Assembly: GCF_900188275.1 (NCBI RefSeq)
Contig: NZ_FZNY01000005.1
Coordinates: 186,001 to 250,000, forward strand
Direction: 5' to 3'
DNA: 64,000 bases
Source of the DNA: Dokdonia pacifica
GTDB lineage: Bacteria; Bacteroidota; Bacteroidia; Flavobacteriales; Flavobacteriaceae
Shown here: positions 1-9,296 of the stretch, piece by piece
Layout: each line of letters opens with the position of its first letter
Numbering within the stretch: the first letter of the stretch is position 1
Notes under the pieces: generated by a model
The model's database searches: none
Told to the model about the DNA's origin: nothing
The model's input: the letters and a program-made list of their open reading frames with translations, nothing else
Translations under genes and position numbers: made by a program

Positions 1-992
1 ATTACATACACCGCTAGTAAAAGGATAACACTCACGATAATAAATATAATATTAGACACACGTGATTTCTTAAAAGCAATGGCTTGCTTTTCTTTTTCTT
101 GATTTGCTAGAAATAACTTTTCTTCATTGTCTTTATTACGAAATTTCGTTTCTATTTCTTTAGCAATTTCTAATTCTCTAAACGTATAGATCGTATCGGC
201 TACTTGCGTATATGACCGTAAGGCTAGAAAAGCATCTTGATAGTTTTCATCTTCAGAATAACGCTCGGATTGGGTTCTATAGAGCGTAGCTAGAATTCCA
301 TAAAAATCATATTGCTTTGCGTAAGCGACACTCTCATCAAAATAGAACATATAATTTTCAACATCACCTTTTTCAAAGTACACATCGCTCAACCTCATGT
401 ACAAATACCCAACAATAGATCTTCCTTTTACAAGTGTCGATTCTTTAGAGAGTCTATATGCTTCATTATAATAGATGAGCGCATTGTCATAATCCTTTTC
501 AACATTATGTAAATACCTTGCATAATTATAGAGTGGATATATAAGTTCATCTTTATTCTGAGAAGCTCTTCCCAAACTTATCGCTTCTTTAAAATACACA
601 TTTGATGTTGAGATACTATCCAATTCCCGATAAGTGACACCAATATCACTGGTTACTTTGATAGCATTTCCTACATCATCAGATTTAAGAAAATAGTCTC
701 TTGATTTAAATAAGAAATCAAAACACAAGTTGATATTACCCGTATTGTAATATGAGTTCCCAATAACATTATATGCTTTGGCTCTTAAATGATCATTTTC
801 AGTTGCTGATGCATAGGCAATGACTTGATCTGAAATTTTTATCGCTTCTCCGTAATCAAATTGATCAAACAATTTATAAGCGCGTTCTACCTCTTTGTAC
901 ATAGAATCTACGATAACACTGTCTTGCACTTGAGCATAGCTAAAGCTATAAATGCTCATAAGTAAAGTACAGAGTACATACGTATATTTCAT
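1..992 (-). CDS. TPR-containing membrane signalling protein, C-terminus beyond window
   Basis: The reading frame starts at an ATG at 992 on the minus strand and stays open to the window edge, about 330 residues. It begins with a signal peptide (MKYTYVLCTLLMSIYSFSYA-like, cut before QVQDS), then shows helical repeats with TPR-like residues to about residue 260. A charged coiled-coil stretch follows (EKEKQAIAFKK) and one membrane segment (NIIFIIVSVILLLAVYV) just before the edge. In Bacteroidota this plan (periplasmic TPRs, one TM, coiled coil) normally continues into a histidine kinase or a LuxR-type DNA-binding domain. Which of these it is cannot be seen here. It is divergent from the protease gene at 1145. 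The frame is certain; the function is inferred from architecture. Confidence 0.8.
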   Translation of the reverse strand, partial: MKYTYVLCTLLMSIYSFSYAQVQDSVIVDSMYKEVERAYKLFDQFDYGEAIKISDQVIAYASATENDHLRAKAYNVIGNSYYNTGNINLCFDFLFKSRDYFLKSDDVGNAIKVTSDIGVTYRELDSISTSNVYFKEAISLGRASQNKDELIYPLYNYARYLHNVEKDYDNALIYYNEAYRLSKESTLVKGRSIVGYLYMRLSDVYFEKGDVENYMFYFDESVAYAKQYDFYGILATLYRTQSERYSEDENYQDAFLALRSYTQVADTIYTFRELEIAKEIETKFRNKDNEEKLFLANQEKEKQAIAFKKSRVSNIIFIIVSVILLLAVYV

Positions 993-1144
993 TAATCAAG
1001 TTGGTTATAAGTCACTGTAATTTAAGTAAAAAACATTAGAAACCTTTTTTACTCCTTAAAATTATTACTTAATAAAAGAATGACGTTAACATTCGTTAAC
1101 CCTTTTTTATTGCATTCTTAGTTACTTTTGAAAAAAACAATTTC

Positions 1145-2305
1145 ATGAGAAGTTACCTTTTTCTACTCTTTTTAAGTAGTACAATACTCGCCAATAGTCA
1201 AGTCACAAGTATCCCATTTGAAAAAAGAGGTTTAGTGTATATACCTGTACAAGTACCTGGAAAAGACACGGCACTCACATTTGTTTTTGATACTGGAGCT
1301 TCTACGGCCGTTATGGATAAAGCAGTTGCAACACGTTTAGGAATAAAAGCAGATACCAAACAATATGCGACTGGAGCATCAGGTTCTCAAGAGTATGAAA
1401 TTGCGATCAATAGAACACTTACCATTGCCGATGTAGATTTTAATAGATTAAACCTAGTACTGGTCGATCTTCAAGAATTAAGTAATCGTTCTGGTATGCA
1501 AATAGACGGTATTATAGGATATGATGTGATTAACGAGTTTGTGACTCAGTTTGATTTCGCTGAAAAGCAAATACACCTTTATAAGAACGCAAAAGATATT
1601 AAAGATACGACTGGATATACTGCTCATTCTATAAAAATGGATAGTTCCATTCCTAGAGTAACACTAGATTGCACTTTTAAAGATGGTTCTACAGTCTCTG
1701 GAAATTTTCTCTTTGATAGCGGTGCCAATCTAGGGATTCTTTTTAATACTCCTTTTGCAAAAAAACATCAACTAGAAGAGAAATTAGATAAAAAAATAAC
1801 CATTTCTTCTCGAGGACTCACAGCAACATCTACCTCTATAGTAGGATTGACAAAACAGGTTTCTTTATTAGGAAATACCTTTTCTGATGTCCCTATTAGT
1901 CTTTCTCAATCCACACAAGGTGTAAGCTCTCAAAAAGGTTTTGCAGGCATCCTTGGCGCTGATATTATTAATCGTTTTGATATGATTTTAGACTACAATA
2001 AAAAGAAACTATATCTAAAACCTAACGGTTATTACAAAGACGCGTTTGATGTTCCTTTAGTAGGGTTTACTATCAAAAAATCAGGAGATTATATTGTGAT
2101 AGGAGACGTTATTCAAGATACTGAAGCTGCCCAAAAAGGAATTCAGAGCAAAGACCAAATACTTGCTATAAATGGAACATCACATACCGATTTAAAAAGC
2201 TATAGAGAACTCTTAAAAAAAGAAGGACAGACCATACGTATACGACTTAAAAAGGCTTCTGGAAAAGAAGAAGAAATCGAATTAAAACTAGAGCGCTTAT
2301 TATAA
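1145..2305 (+). CDS. Secreted retropepsin-like aspartyl protease with C-terminal PDZ domain
   Basis: This 386-residue protein has a signal peptide (about residues 1-18) and two aspartyl-protease half-domains. The first carries the catalytic DTGAS motif (Asp49) and the second a DSGAN motif near residue 192, so both aspartates expected of a two-lobed enzyme are present. Residues about 300-386 form a PDZ domain, with a GDVIQDTEAAQKG segment and ILAINGT typical of the fold. Such proteins are common in Bacteroidota and are thought to act in the periplasm or at the cell surface; substrates are unknown. A promoter-like -7 box, TACTTTTG (1123-1130), lies 14 bp before the start, but I see no good -33 TTG at the right distance. 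Confidence 0.88.
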   Translation: MRSYLFLLFLSSTILANSQVTSIPFEKRGLVYIPVQVPGKDTALTFVFDTGASTAVMDKAVATRLGIKADTKQYATGASGSQEYEIAINRTLTIADVDFNRLNLVLVDLQELSNRSGMQIDGIIGYDVINEFVTQFDFAEKQIHLYKNAKDIKDTTGYTAHSIKMDSSIPRVTLDCTFKDGSTVSGNFLFDSGANLGILFNTPFAKKHQLEEKLDKKITISSRGLTATSTSIVGLTKQVSLLGNTFSDVPISLSQSTQGVSSQKGFAGILGADIINRFDMILDYNKKKLYLKPNGYYKDAFDVPLVGFTIKKSGDYIVIGDVIQDTEAAQKGIQSKDQILAINGTSHTDLKSYRELLKKEGQTIRIRLKKASGKEEEIELKLERLL

Positions 2306-2330
2306 ACCTATATAAAATTCAATAGCAACA

Positions 2331-2418
2331 CCTTCTCCCTGAGGGAGAAGGCTGGGATGAGGGTTTTATCTAGCCTATATTATTCCTTCAATACCTAAGA
2401 GAAGGCCGGGATGAGGGA
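2331..2418. repeat. Short interspersed repeat with GGGAGAAGG hairpin
   Basis: CCTTCTCCC (2331-2339) pairs with GGGAGAAGG (2343-2351) across a 3-nt loop and is followed by CTGGGATGAGGG. A second partial copy, GAGAAGGCCGGGATGAGGG, lies at about 2399-2417. It sits between the convergent protease and amidohydrolase genes. It resembles small repeats common in Bacteroidota spacers. It may double as a terminator, but no T-run follows. Confidence 0.6.
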
Positions 2419-2427
2419 AACTAAAAG

Positions 2428-3750
2428 TTACTTATACCGTTTTCCATGTTTAATCACGATATCTACATCCTGTAAGAGACTTATATGACGTAGTACATCC
2501 CCTTTTACAGCAATAATATCGGCAAATTTCCCTTCGGTAACAGTGCCTACTTCGTCTGCAACTCCCATCCATAAAGAAGGCCAATACGTTGCACCACGAA
2601 TGGCATACATAGGATCAATACCAAATTCATTTACCCAAACATCTAGCTCATTCCATGTAGACTGACTATGAAACTTCATAGGAATACCGCTATCTGTACC
2701 AATCATCAATACAACACCCGCATCCAGCAGTTGATTAATCTTAGTCTCTAAGGTAGGCTTACGCGCTGGTGTTAATTGGAAATAAGGTAATCTATCCTTA
2801 TGCTTAAAGCTATTTTTAATATCAGCAACAATGGTGTCATGCAGTCCGCGATGCCAAGAATCATTATCCAGATGTTCACCATGATCACGTACATATTCAT
2901 AATTATACAACCCTTCTACTGTTGGACACCAAAATAAAGGTCCCAGATTCATCTGTGCAGTACGCGCTCTAATAGCATCCATCACATCATCAGGATATCG
3001 CGGTGCAGATGAAAGCCCTGTATGCTCAAAACAATCGGCTCCTGCTTTTAAACCTGCTATAATTTCCATAGGACGGTGCCCGTGCGCCACCACTTTTAAG
3101 TTATGTTTATGTGCCTCATCTACTACTGCTTGAAGCTCGGCAGTAGTCATCTGATCTTGATCTATCAACTTGATACAATCTACTCCTGCATCGGCAAGGC
3201 GTTTTACTTTTTTACGCGCATCATCTGGCCCATTAATGCCCCATCGAAATGCTTCGGTACCTGGATAAGGCTTCTTCTGAATAAAAGGACCTGATACATA
3301 TAAAGTCGCTCCAGGAATCTCTCCATTATTGATACGATCCCGCACCGAAATACTCTCTTCAAGAGGTGCTCCAAGATCACGCGCACTCGTGACACCCGCC
3401 ATCAATAATTGCTCGGCAGAAGCTGGCATAATCGTATTTTCTAATAATGGCAAATAGGTTTTATCCCAATACGCATAATCTGCATGCCCATTAATCATGG
3501 TATGTACATGCATATCCCATAATCCAGGAAGTACAGACATTCCTTCGGTTGAGATGACTTCAGCGCCTTCAGGAATTGCTAAAGTGGCTACCGTTCCCAC
3601 AGCTTTTATTTTATCACCTTCTATAAGAATCACGCTATTCTTTATAGGCGTAGCCCCATAACCATCTATAAGCGTCCCTCCTACCAATGCTTTTACTTGC
3701 GCTTGAAGCGAAACAGTTCCTATTAAAAATGCAAAGAGTAATTTTTTCAT
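2428..3750 (-). CDS. Secreted amidohydrolase (imidazolonepropionase/prolidase-like)
   Basis: A 440-residue metal-dependent hydrolase with a signal peptide (MKKLLFAFLIGTVSLQAQ). The amidohydrolase TIM-barrel signatures appear in order: WDMHVH (His81 and His83, metal site), CIKLID (residue of the bridging Lys strand), VVAHGH, FEHTG and GTDSG near the C-terminus (catalytic Asp), followed by the beta-sandwich segment VTEGKFADIIAVKGD. The family hydrolyses cyclic amides, dipeptides or related C-N bonds; the exact substrate cannot be told from sequence. The export signal suggests a periplasmic role. It converges with the protease gene across a repeat-containing spacer. Confidence 0.88.
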   Translation of the reverse strand: MKKLLFAFLIGTVSLQAQVKALVGGTLIDGYGATPIKNSVILIEGDKIKAVGTVATLAIPEGAEVISTEGMSVLPGLWDMHVHTMINGHADYAYWDKTYLPLLENTIMPASAEQLLMAGVTSARDLGAPLEESISVRDRINNGEIPGATLYVSGPFIQKKPYPGTEAFRWGINGPDDARKKVKRLADAGVDCIKLIDQDQMTTAELQAVVDEAHKHNLKVVAHGHRPMEIIAGLKAGADCFEHTGLSSAPRYPDDVMDAIRARTAQMNLGPLFWCPTVEGLYNYEYVRDHGEHLDNDSWHRGLHDTIVADIKNSFKHKDRLPYFQLTPARKPTLETKINQLLDAGVVLMIGTDSGIPMKFHSQSTWNELDVWVNEFGIDPMYAIRGATYWPSLWMGVADEVGTVTEGKFADIIAVKGDVLRHISLLQDVDIVIKHGKRYK

Positions 3751-3902
3751 GGCGGTTATTTTTTCTTAAATATAAATAAATCAGACGTATTATAAAGAGA
3801 TAATCTCTAGTAAACAAGCAAACATGATCCTTCTGAATGTACTACAAAACCATGCTATATAAGCCATCAAAACAATATCATGTGATAGGGTATCTTTGTA
3901 AG

Positions 3903-3922
3903 TACGCTTTCGCGAAAGCGTA
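3903..3922. repeat. Solo palindrome TACGCTTTCGCGAAAGCGTA
   Basis: A perfect 20-bp palindrome in the spacer between the divergent amidohydrolase and AsmA genes. It is one of about 15 copies of the TTTCGCGAAA core in the window (see findings). It could be a protein-binding site or a remnant of the 70-bp element seen at 41413 and 44631. Confidence 0.9.
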
Positions 3923-4073
3923 TACAAGAATCACACAGGTAGAAAATAAGATTCCTTAAAACAACACAATGCTGTTAATCAAAAACTAAATCGCATTTCT
4001 ACACAAGATTTATTCCTATGAATTCGTTACTTTTAAAGTCGAACACTTTTTCTAACTATAAAGACCACTCCTT

Positions 4074-7000
4074 TTGAAGATTAAAAAATTCTGGAAACGA
4101 ATTTTAATAGCGCTCATCGTAGTTCCTATAGTGATACTAGGAGCGCTCATACTCTATATTCAGAGTAACCAATCTGAAATTATTAAGAGTGAGATTGCCA
4201 AACTCAATAAAGAGCACAAAGGCCAAATTAATGTAGGGGAAAGTGAATTATCCCTTTTTGGCAACTTTCCGCATATTTCTATAAAAGTGTATGATGTGCA
4301 GGTTCTTGAAACAAAAGAAGAAAATGCGCCTATCATTATGGACGTAAAAGACATCTATATAGGGTTTAATCTATGGGATATTGTCAATGGAAACTATGAC
4401 ATCCAATCGTTATTACTAGAAGAAGGTGTTTTCAATATTGTCATTCACGAAAACAATACCACCAACATTCAAAACTCCTTAGCAAGTACTTCTGACACAG
4501 AAACACCCACGACTAATATCCATCTTAAAAAGATCAAGTTTAAAAATCTAGATATTCATACCTTAGATGAAGCCACCAATACCGATGTCGAAAAGTTTGT
4601 ATATGCGGGCACCGGTGGGTTTAGCCGAAAAGATAGTATCATCGCTGGGCATATAGACACCTATTTTGAATTAAATGTGATAAAAGATAGTGATACCACC
4701 TTTTTTCGTAAAAAGCATTTTGAGATTAATACAAACCTCACATTTAATGAGCATACGGGTATTCTGAACATACAACCTTCAGGGATTTCGATGGAAAATG
4801 GCGATTTTGAATTAGAAGGATCGATAGATACCAAAAATGATGTAGACTTGGATCTGTCTATAAAAGGCACCAAGAATAATTTTGATATGTTTATCGCCTT
4901 TGCACCTACTGATATCATTCCTGTATTAGAAAAATATAATAATGCGGGTAAAATCTATTTTAATGCAACGATCAAAGGTGCTGCTAATAAAGGAAATCGA
5001 CCGCTTATCAATGCCGATTTTGGCGCTGGAAAAGCCTTCCTCGAAAACACCAAACGCAAGAAAAAGATAGATGAAGTAGGTTTTAAAGGTCATTTTACCA
5101 ATGGAGCCAATAGAGATGCCAGTACGATGGAGTTTTCACTTACGGATATGAAAGCCTCTTTGGAAAAAGGGGAATTTCAAGGCTCCGTATTTGTCAAGAA
5201 CTTTGAATCTCCCGAAGTCGAAATGCAAATCGATTCCAATTTCAATCTCGATTTTATCGCAGACTTCTTCGAGCTAGAACAAGTACAAGACGCCTCTGGG
5301 CAGGTTTCTCTGAAAATGAATTTTCATGATATTATTGATGTAGACCATCCTGAAAAAGCATTACAAAAACTCAATCAAGCCTACTTTTCAGAACTGATTG
5401 TAAAAGACTTGAGTCTAGACGCCAAAGAACTTCCCGTTCCCTTAGATAGCCTGAATGTACATCTTGTCATGAATGGCAAAAAAGCAACCCTCAAACAATT
5501 TGAACTATTGATGGGCAATTCAGATCTATCCATTAGTGGTTTTCTTTCAGATTTACCTTCTATTGTACATCATACAGACATTCCGGTAGATGCCCATTTA
5601 GATATTACTTCCAAGTATTTAGATATTGCCGAACTCACAGGATTTACAAAACAAGACACCATCCAAATAGGTGTTGATGAACAAATAAAAGATCTGACTT
5701 TAGGGCTTTCTTTTAAAGCTTCCGCGAAAGATTTTACAGAATCTAACTATTTACCAAGAGGCGAATTCTTTATCGATAGCCTGTATGCCGACTTAAAGCA
5801 TTATCCGCATACATTACATGATTTTAATGCCGATATGTTTATAGATGATGAAGATGTAGAAATCATAGACTTTACAGGCTATATAGATGATAGCGACTTT
5901 CATATAGATGGGCTCGTACATGATTATTCGTTTTGGATGCAACCCGAACTTCAAGGAGATGTGTATTTAGATATCAACCTATCTTCAGAAAAATTAAGAC
6001 TCGAAGATGTCTTCTCTTACAAAGGAGAAAATTATGTTCCGGAAGACTATAGACATGAAGAATTTGATAATCTGGCATTGCATTTCGCGTCAAGCATGCA
6101 TTATAAAGATTCTGTATTACATTCCATCGATCTCGCTTTAGACAAGCTAGATACAAAAATGAAAGTGCATCCGTTACCCTTTGAAAATTTTAGAGGGAAC
6201 ATTCATTATGAAGACGATCACATTGTTATCAAAGACTTTCATGGCGAGATAGGTACGACCAATTTCAATTTCGATCTCAATTATTATTTGGGAGAAGATC
6301 CACAAATAAAGAAAAGAGATAATTACCTCGAATTAAACGCAAATTATATTGACTTTGATGAGCTGTTTAATTTTGAAGAAAATACAACAACACCAACAGA
6401 AGTAGCCGTTTCAAAAACAGCAGATGTAAAAGCACATGCAGAAGCCTTCAATCTCTATGAGTTGCCATTTACAGACATGCAATTCAAAGCAAATATTGGG
6501 CATTTTATATATCATAAAATCGATCTTCAACAGATCAAAGCAGATATACGCACCACACCCAATCATTACATCTATATAGATACTCTCAATATGGATGCCG
6601 CAGGAGGAAACATCCGATTGAGCGGTTATTTTAATGGAAGCGATCCTAAGCATATCTATATGCAGCCTGATTTGGTGATGACCAATGTAGATTTGGATAA
6701 ACTGCTCTTCAAATTTGAAAACTTTGGACAAGACCATCTCGTATCCGAAAACTTACAAGGCAAGCTCACCTCTAGAATCAAAGGGAAAGTACGAGTATAC
6801 CCAGATATGACCCCAGATTTGGATCAGTCTACCCTAGAAATGGACGTAAAAGTATTAAACGGCCGATTAAAAAATTACGATCCTATGTTGGCACTTTCCG
6901 ATTATATGGGCGATAAAAACCTCCAAAACATTCGATTTGATACGCTACAAAACAGCTTAGACATACAGAAAGGAAAAATCCATATTCCAATGATGACCAT

Positions 7001-7271
7001 CGAATCTACCATAGGTCATATGGAATTATCCGGTACCCATGACAGCGATCAAAATATCGATTACTACCTACGTATTCCTTGGAAAGCCGCTAGAAAAGCT
7101 GCTTGGCAAAAGCTATTTAAAGGCAAGAGAGACACCCTTGTAAACCCAGAACAAGAAGATGCCATTGTAGCCATAGACACCACCAAAAGAATCAGATACC
7201 TCAACCTAAAGATCAAAGGAAATGTAGATGACTACAAAATCTCTTTAGGTAAGAAAAAAGAAAAGGAGTAA
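4074..7271 (+). CDS. AsmA-family inner-membrane-anchored protein
   Basis: A 1065-residue protein with one N-terminal membrane anchor (about residues 8-30, ILIALIVVPIVILGALILYI) followed by a very long beta-rich periplasmic region. It has the repeated, low-complexity character of AsmA/DUF748-type bridge-like proteins, for example LNIQPSGISMENGDFELEGS and repeated ISGFL/LSGYF strands. AsmA relatives are linked to lipid transport and outer-membrane assembly; its role here is inferred. The only sensible start is TTG at 4074 because no ATG lies near and the basic-TM start fits the family. A weak -7-like TACTTTTA is at 4028-4035. It is followed 38 bp later by a small membrane protein gene. Confidence 0.82.
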   Translation: MKIKKFWKRILIALIVVPIVILGALILYIQSNQSEIIKSEIAKLNKEHKGQINVGESELSLFGNFPHISIKVYDVQVLETKEENAPIIMDVKDIYIGFNLWDIVNGNYDIQSLLLEEGVFNIVIHENNTTNIQNSLASTSDTETPTTNIHLKKIKFKNLDIHTLDEATNTDVEKFVYAGTGGFSRKDSIIAGHIDTYFELNVIKDSDTTFFRKKHFEINTNLTFNEHTGILNIQPSGISMENGDFELEGSIDTKNDVDLDLSIKGTKNNFDMFIAFAPTDIIPVLEKYNNAGKIYFNATIKGAANKGNRPLINADFGAGKAFLENTKRKKKIDEVGFKGHFTNGANRDASTMEFSLTDMKASLEKGEFQGSVFVKNFESPEVEMQIDSNFNLDFIADFFELEQVQDASGQVSLKMNFHDIIDVDHPEKALQKLNQAYFSELIVKDLSLDAKELPVPLDSLNVHLVMNGKKATLKQFELLMGNSDLSISGFLSDLPSIVHHTDIPVDAHLDITSKYLDIAELTGFTKQDTIQIGVDEQIKDLTLGLSFKASAKDFTESNYLPRGEFFIDSLYADLKHYPHTLHDFNADMFIDDEDVEIIDFTGYIDDSDFHIDGLVHDYSFWMQPELQGDVYLDINLSSEKLRLEDVFSYKGENYVPEDYRHEEFDNLALHFASSMHYKDSVLHSIDLALDKLDTKMKVHPLPFENFRGNIHYEDDHIVIKDFHGEIGTTNFNFDLNYYLGEDPQIKKRDNYLELNANYIDFDELFNFEENTTTPTEVAVSKTADVKAHAEAFNLYELPFTDMQFKANIGHFIYHKIDLQQIKADIRTTPNHYIYIDTLNMDAAGGNIRLSGYFNGSDPKHIYMQPDLVMTNVDLDKLLFKFENFGQDHLVSENLQGKLTSRIKGKVRVYPDMTPDLDQSTLEMDVKVLNGRLKNYDPMLALSDYMGDKNLQNIRFDTLQNSLDIQKGKIHIPMMTIESTIGHMELSGTHDSDQNIDYYLRIPWKAARKAAWQKLFKGKRDTLVNPEQEDAIVAIDTTKRIRYLNLKIKGNVDDYKISLGKKKEKE

Positions 7272-7309
7272 ATACAGCAAAATGATGTCATAAAACTAAT
7301 GCGAAAAGA

Positions 7310-7915
7310 ATGCTAAAAAGGATTTTGAAAATAGTACTTTTCATTGTAATAGTGATCGCTATTGGAGCTGGGTATCTTTACATTCGATTACATAATAATA
7401 TTGATAATGTTCTAATTGCAAATGATACTTGGAGGAGTGAAGTTCTGGAATTCCCATTAATTTTTGCTGGTGACTTAGACTATCAAGGAGAAGAACATAT
7501 TCGGTTTGCTCCTGGATGGGGAGAAAAAAATAGTGAGGATTATTTTTCATATGTTTTTTTATGGATTCTTGAAGAAGATCCAAATATAAATGCCTCTGAA
7601 TTGGAACGTATAATGGAAATCTATTTTGATGGTCTTATGGGTACTGGAGCCATTACTAATTTAAATTTCTTTAAAAAAATCCCCGAAACAAAATCTTCTA
7701 TACAACAAACCGCTAATAACACTTTTGAAGGTTCTATTGAGATGTATGATGAATTTTTCAAAAAAGAGATCATTACGCTCAACGCAAAAATTAAAAGCGA
7801 GTATTGTCCACATCAGAAAAAATATTTGGTTTGGTATTATGTATCTCCACAAGAGAAAAATCATCCGATATGGAATCAATTAATGAATATACATACAAGT
7901 ACTAAGTGTCATTAA
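7310..7915 (+). CDS. Hypothetical single-pass membrane protein
   Basis: A 201-residue protein that I do not recognise. It starts with MLKRILKIVLFIVIVIAIGA, an N-terminal membrane anchor or uncleaved signal (residues 4-27), followed by a soluble region with many aromatic and acidic residues (FAPGWGEKNSEDYFSYVFLW). It has a single Cys pair far apart (YCPHQ and the C-terminal KCH). It lies 38 bp after the AsmA-like gene on the same strand, so it may be cotranscribed. Gene-free repeat DNA follows it. Its codon use looks like that of a real gene, and the ATG is well placed. Confidence 0.7.
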   Translation: MLKRILKIVLFIVIVIAIGAGYLYIRLHNNIDNVLIANDTWRSEVLEFPLIFAGDLDYQGEEHIRFAPGWGEKNSEDYFSYVFLWILEEDPNINASELERIMEIYFDGLMGTGAITNLNFFKKIPETKSSIQQTANNTFEGSIEMYDEFFKKEIITLNAKIKSEYCPHQKKYLVWYYVSPQEKNHPIWNQLMNIHTSTKCH

Positions 7916-7990
7916 ACGAAAACAGTTGACAACAGTCCTGATACGAAAAAAAATTACCACTAGACGCAATATTCTATTTTCTCTTCTTTC

Positions 7991-8074
7991 TTCTCTCTTC
8001 TCTCTTCTCTCTTCTCTATTATATTCTATACTCTATACTCTATACTCTATATTCTATATTCTATATTCTCTCTT
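7991..8074. repeat. Period-7 tandem repeat array
   Basis: About 12 consecutive heptamers: first TTCTCTC units, then a shift to CTCTATA and TTCTATA units, ending with TTCTCTC. The + strand is almost purely pyrimidine-plus-A. The array lies about 75 bp downstream of the stop at 7915, in gene-free DNA. Period-7 arrays expand and contract by slippage and are a useful strain marker. A separate TTTCGCGAAA copy lies at 8088-8097. Confidence 0.85.
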
Positions 8075-8114
8075 TCAAAAAATTCGCTTTCGCGAAAAAG
8101 TATAATGAAGCAGA

Positions 8115-8480
8115 AGTTTATACTGATTGTCACACTGAGCGTGTCGAAGTGCAAAAAGATATACTTCGTCACTTGAGCAACAAGCAGTCATCTCGACTGC
8201 AGGAGAGATCACACATCAAGCTAAGATTCCACAAATAAAATACTCACTGTTATGCGATTTCTCGTCGTTCACTCTTCACTCTGTCGAAATGACGAAGACA
8301 AAAGTTTATACTGAGTGTGTCGAAGTGCATAGTCGGAGTGCGGAAAGATAAACTTCATCACTTAAGCAACAAGCAGTCATCTCGACGACAGGAGAGATCA
8401 CACATCAAGCTAAGGCACTCACTGTGATGCGATTTCTCGTCGTTCATTCTTCACTCTGTCGAAATGACGAAGACAAAAAG
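8115..8480. repeat. Two near-identical ~180-bp direct repeats in gene-free DNA
   Basis: Copy 1 (8115-8302) and copy 2 (8303-8480) share long blocks such as CAACAAGCAGTCATCTCGAC, GGAGAGATCACACATCAAGC and GCGATTTCTCGTCGTTCA, and both end with CTGTCGAAATGACGAAGACA. No convincing coding frame crosses them. The text resembles the common Bacteroidota spacer repeat built around CATTTCGAC/GTCGAAATG. Two adjacent copies suggest a local tandem duplication followed by drift. Confidence 0.75.
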
Positions 8481-8539
8481 CAACTTTCTCCCCCATTTAC
8501 GGGTTTCCGTAACGAAGGTTGTGGGGAATTGGGTAGGTT

Positions 8540-8760
8540 TAGGTTTAATTACAAACGTTTATAAATAGTTGTAGTCATTTGCACACAATAGCTATTCATG
8601 ACAGTAAAACTGAAAACAACTCACAAACAAACAATTACAACTATATTTATAAAAAATTACACTACATTTGAGAAGAAACGTTTATATAAAATATATCGTA
8701 CGTGTATGATATAAAGTAGTTGTAGTGCATTTAAAATTAAGATGCTAAGAAGATTATAAT
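8540..8760. other. AT-rich spacer with direct and inverted short repeats
   Basis: No supportable gene. The block AAACGTTTATAAATAGTTGTAGTCATTTGCAC begins near 8554 in a form that recurs at about 8677-8735 as AAACGTTTATATAAAA plus TAGTTGTAGTGCATTT. An inverted relative, TTACAACTATATTTATAAA, lies between them (about 8634-8652). A -7-like TACATTTG is at 8663-8670. This could be a promoter region for the island or a cassette junction; I cannot decide which. Confidence 0.4.
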
Positions 8761-8762
8761 AG

Positions 8763-8840
8763 ATGAGAACTTATTCGGAAAACACTGAAGAACTAGAAAA
8801 AAAACACAGTTTTAGTTTTCCTTTAGATAACAAAAATTAG
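8763..8840 (+). CDS. Possible 25-residue peptide
   Basis: An ATG-started frame of 25 codons (MRTYSENTEELEKK...) ends at TAG 8840. It is charged and resembles the start of a soluble protein, so it may be a truncated gene remnant at the edge of the accessory island. There is no further support. Confidence 0.2.
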   Translation: MRTYSENTEELEKKHSFSFPLDNKN

Positions 8841-8919
8841 AGCTTATACATAATAATATCATTTTACGTAATGATATTGCATACGTATTTTTCAAATCCA
8901 GAATCTTAAATTCACTAAA

Positions 8920-9147
8920 ATGCAAAATCTATTTGAAAACGAATTATCTAGTGAGTCATTTTTGGACAAAAAAATTAACCAAACGGATAGACTTAAAATT
9001 TATAAAACAATAAAAAATCAGTTTCCCGTGCCAGTTAATGAGAGAAAGAAATTGAGTTTGTATTCTTTGTTTTATTTAAATGAAAAACCAAACATCAATA
9101 GTAGATTATTAACCATTAAAGATTTAATTTGTGATTTAATCAAGTAA
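8920..9147 (+). CDS. Small hypothetical protein, island gene
   Basis: A 75-residue, Lys/Asn/Leu-rich soluble protein with no recognisable domain. It is AT-rich like the next four genes and is preceded by repeat-laden non-coding DNA. It is followed after 77 bp by an imperfect hairpin (9224-9278). The sequence (FENELSSESFLDKKINQTDRLKIYK) reads as plausible protein, but it could be a fragment of a longer gene. I assign no function. Confidence 0.45.
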   Translation: MQNLFENELSSESFLDKKINQTDRLKIYKTIKNQFPVPVNERKKLSLYSLFYLNEKPNINSRLLTIKDLICDLIK

Positions 9148-9223
9148 AACAGATTGACGATTAAGAGAGATTTTGAAACATTTTTTAAACATGAGCTTGA
9201 TAACTTAAAATACTAGAACGACA

Positions 9224-9278
9224 CTACAACAATATGTGAAAATGTATTAAAAACGCATTTTACACTAACCGTTGTATG
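9224..9278. repeat. Cassette-like imperfect hairpin in island spacer
   Basis: Outer arms CTACAAC (9224-9230) and GTTGTATG (9271-9278) and inner arms GTGAAAATG (9236-9244) and CATTTTACAC (9256-9265) fold into a two-stem hairpin directly before the nucleotidyltransferase gene. Its form recalls recombination-type folded sites, though no integrase is in view. It could instead be a terminator for the upstream small gene. Confidence 0.45.
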
Positions 9279-9296
9279 TAATTAACAAAAACGAAT

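Noticed and set aside
8115-8480. CRISPR-like array
   Set aside because: Only two long imperfect copies, no uniform short repeat and spacers, no cas genes.
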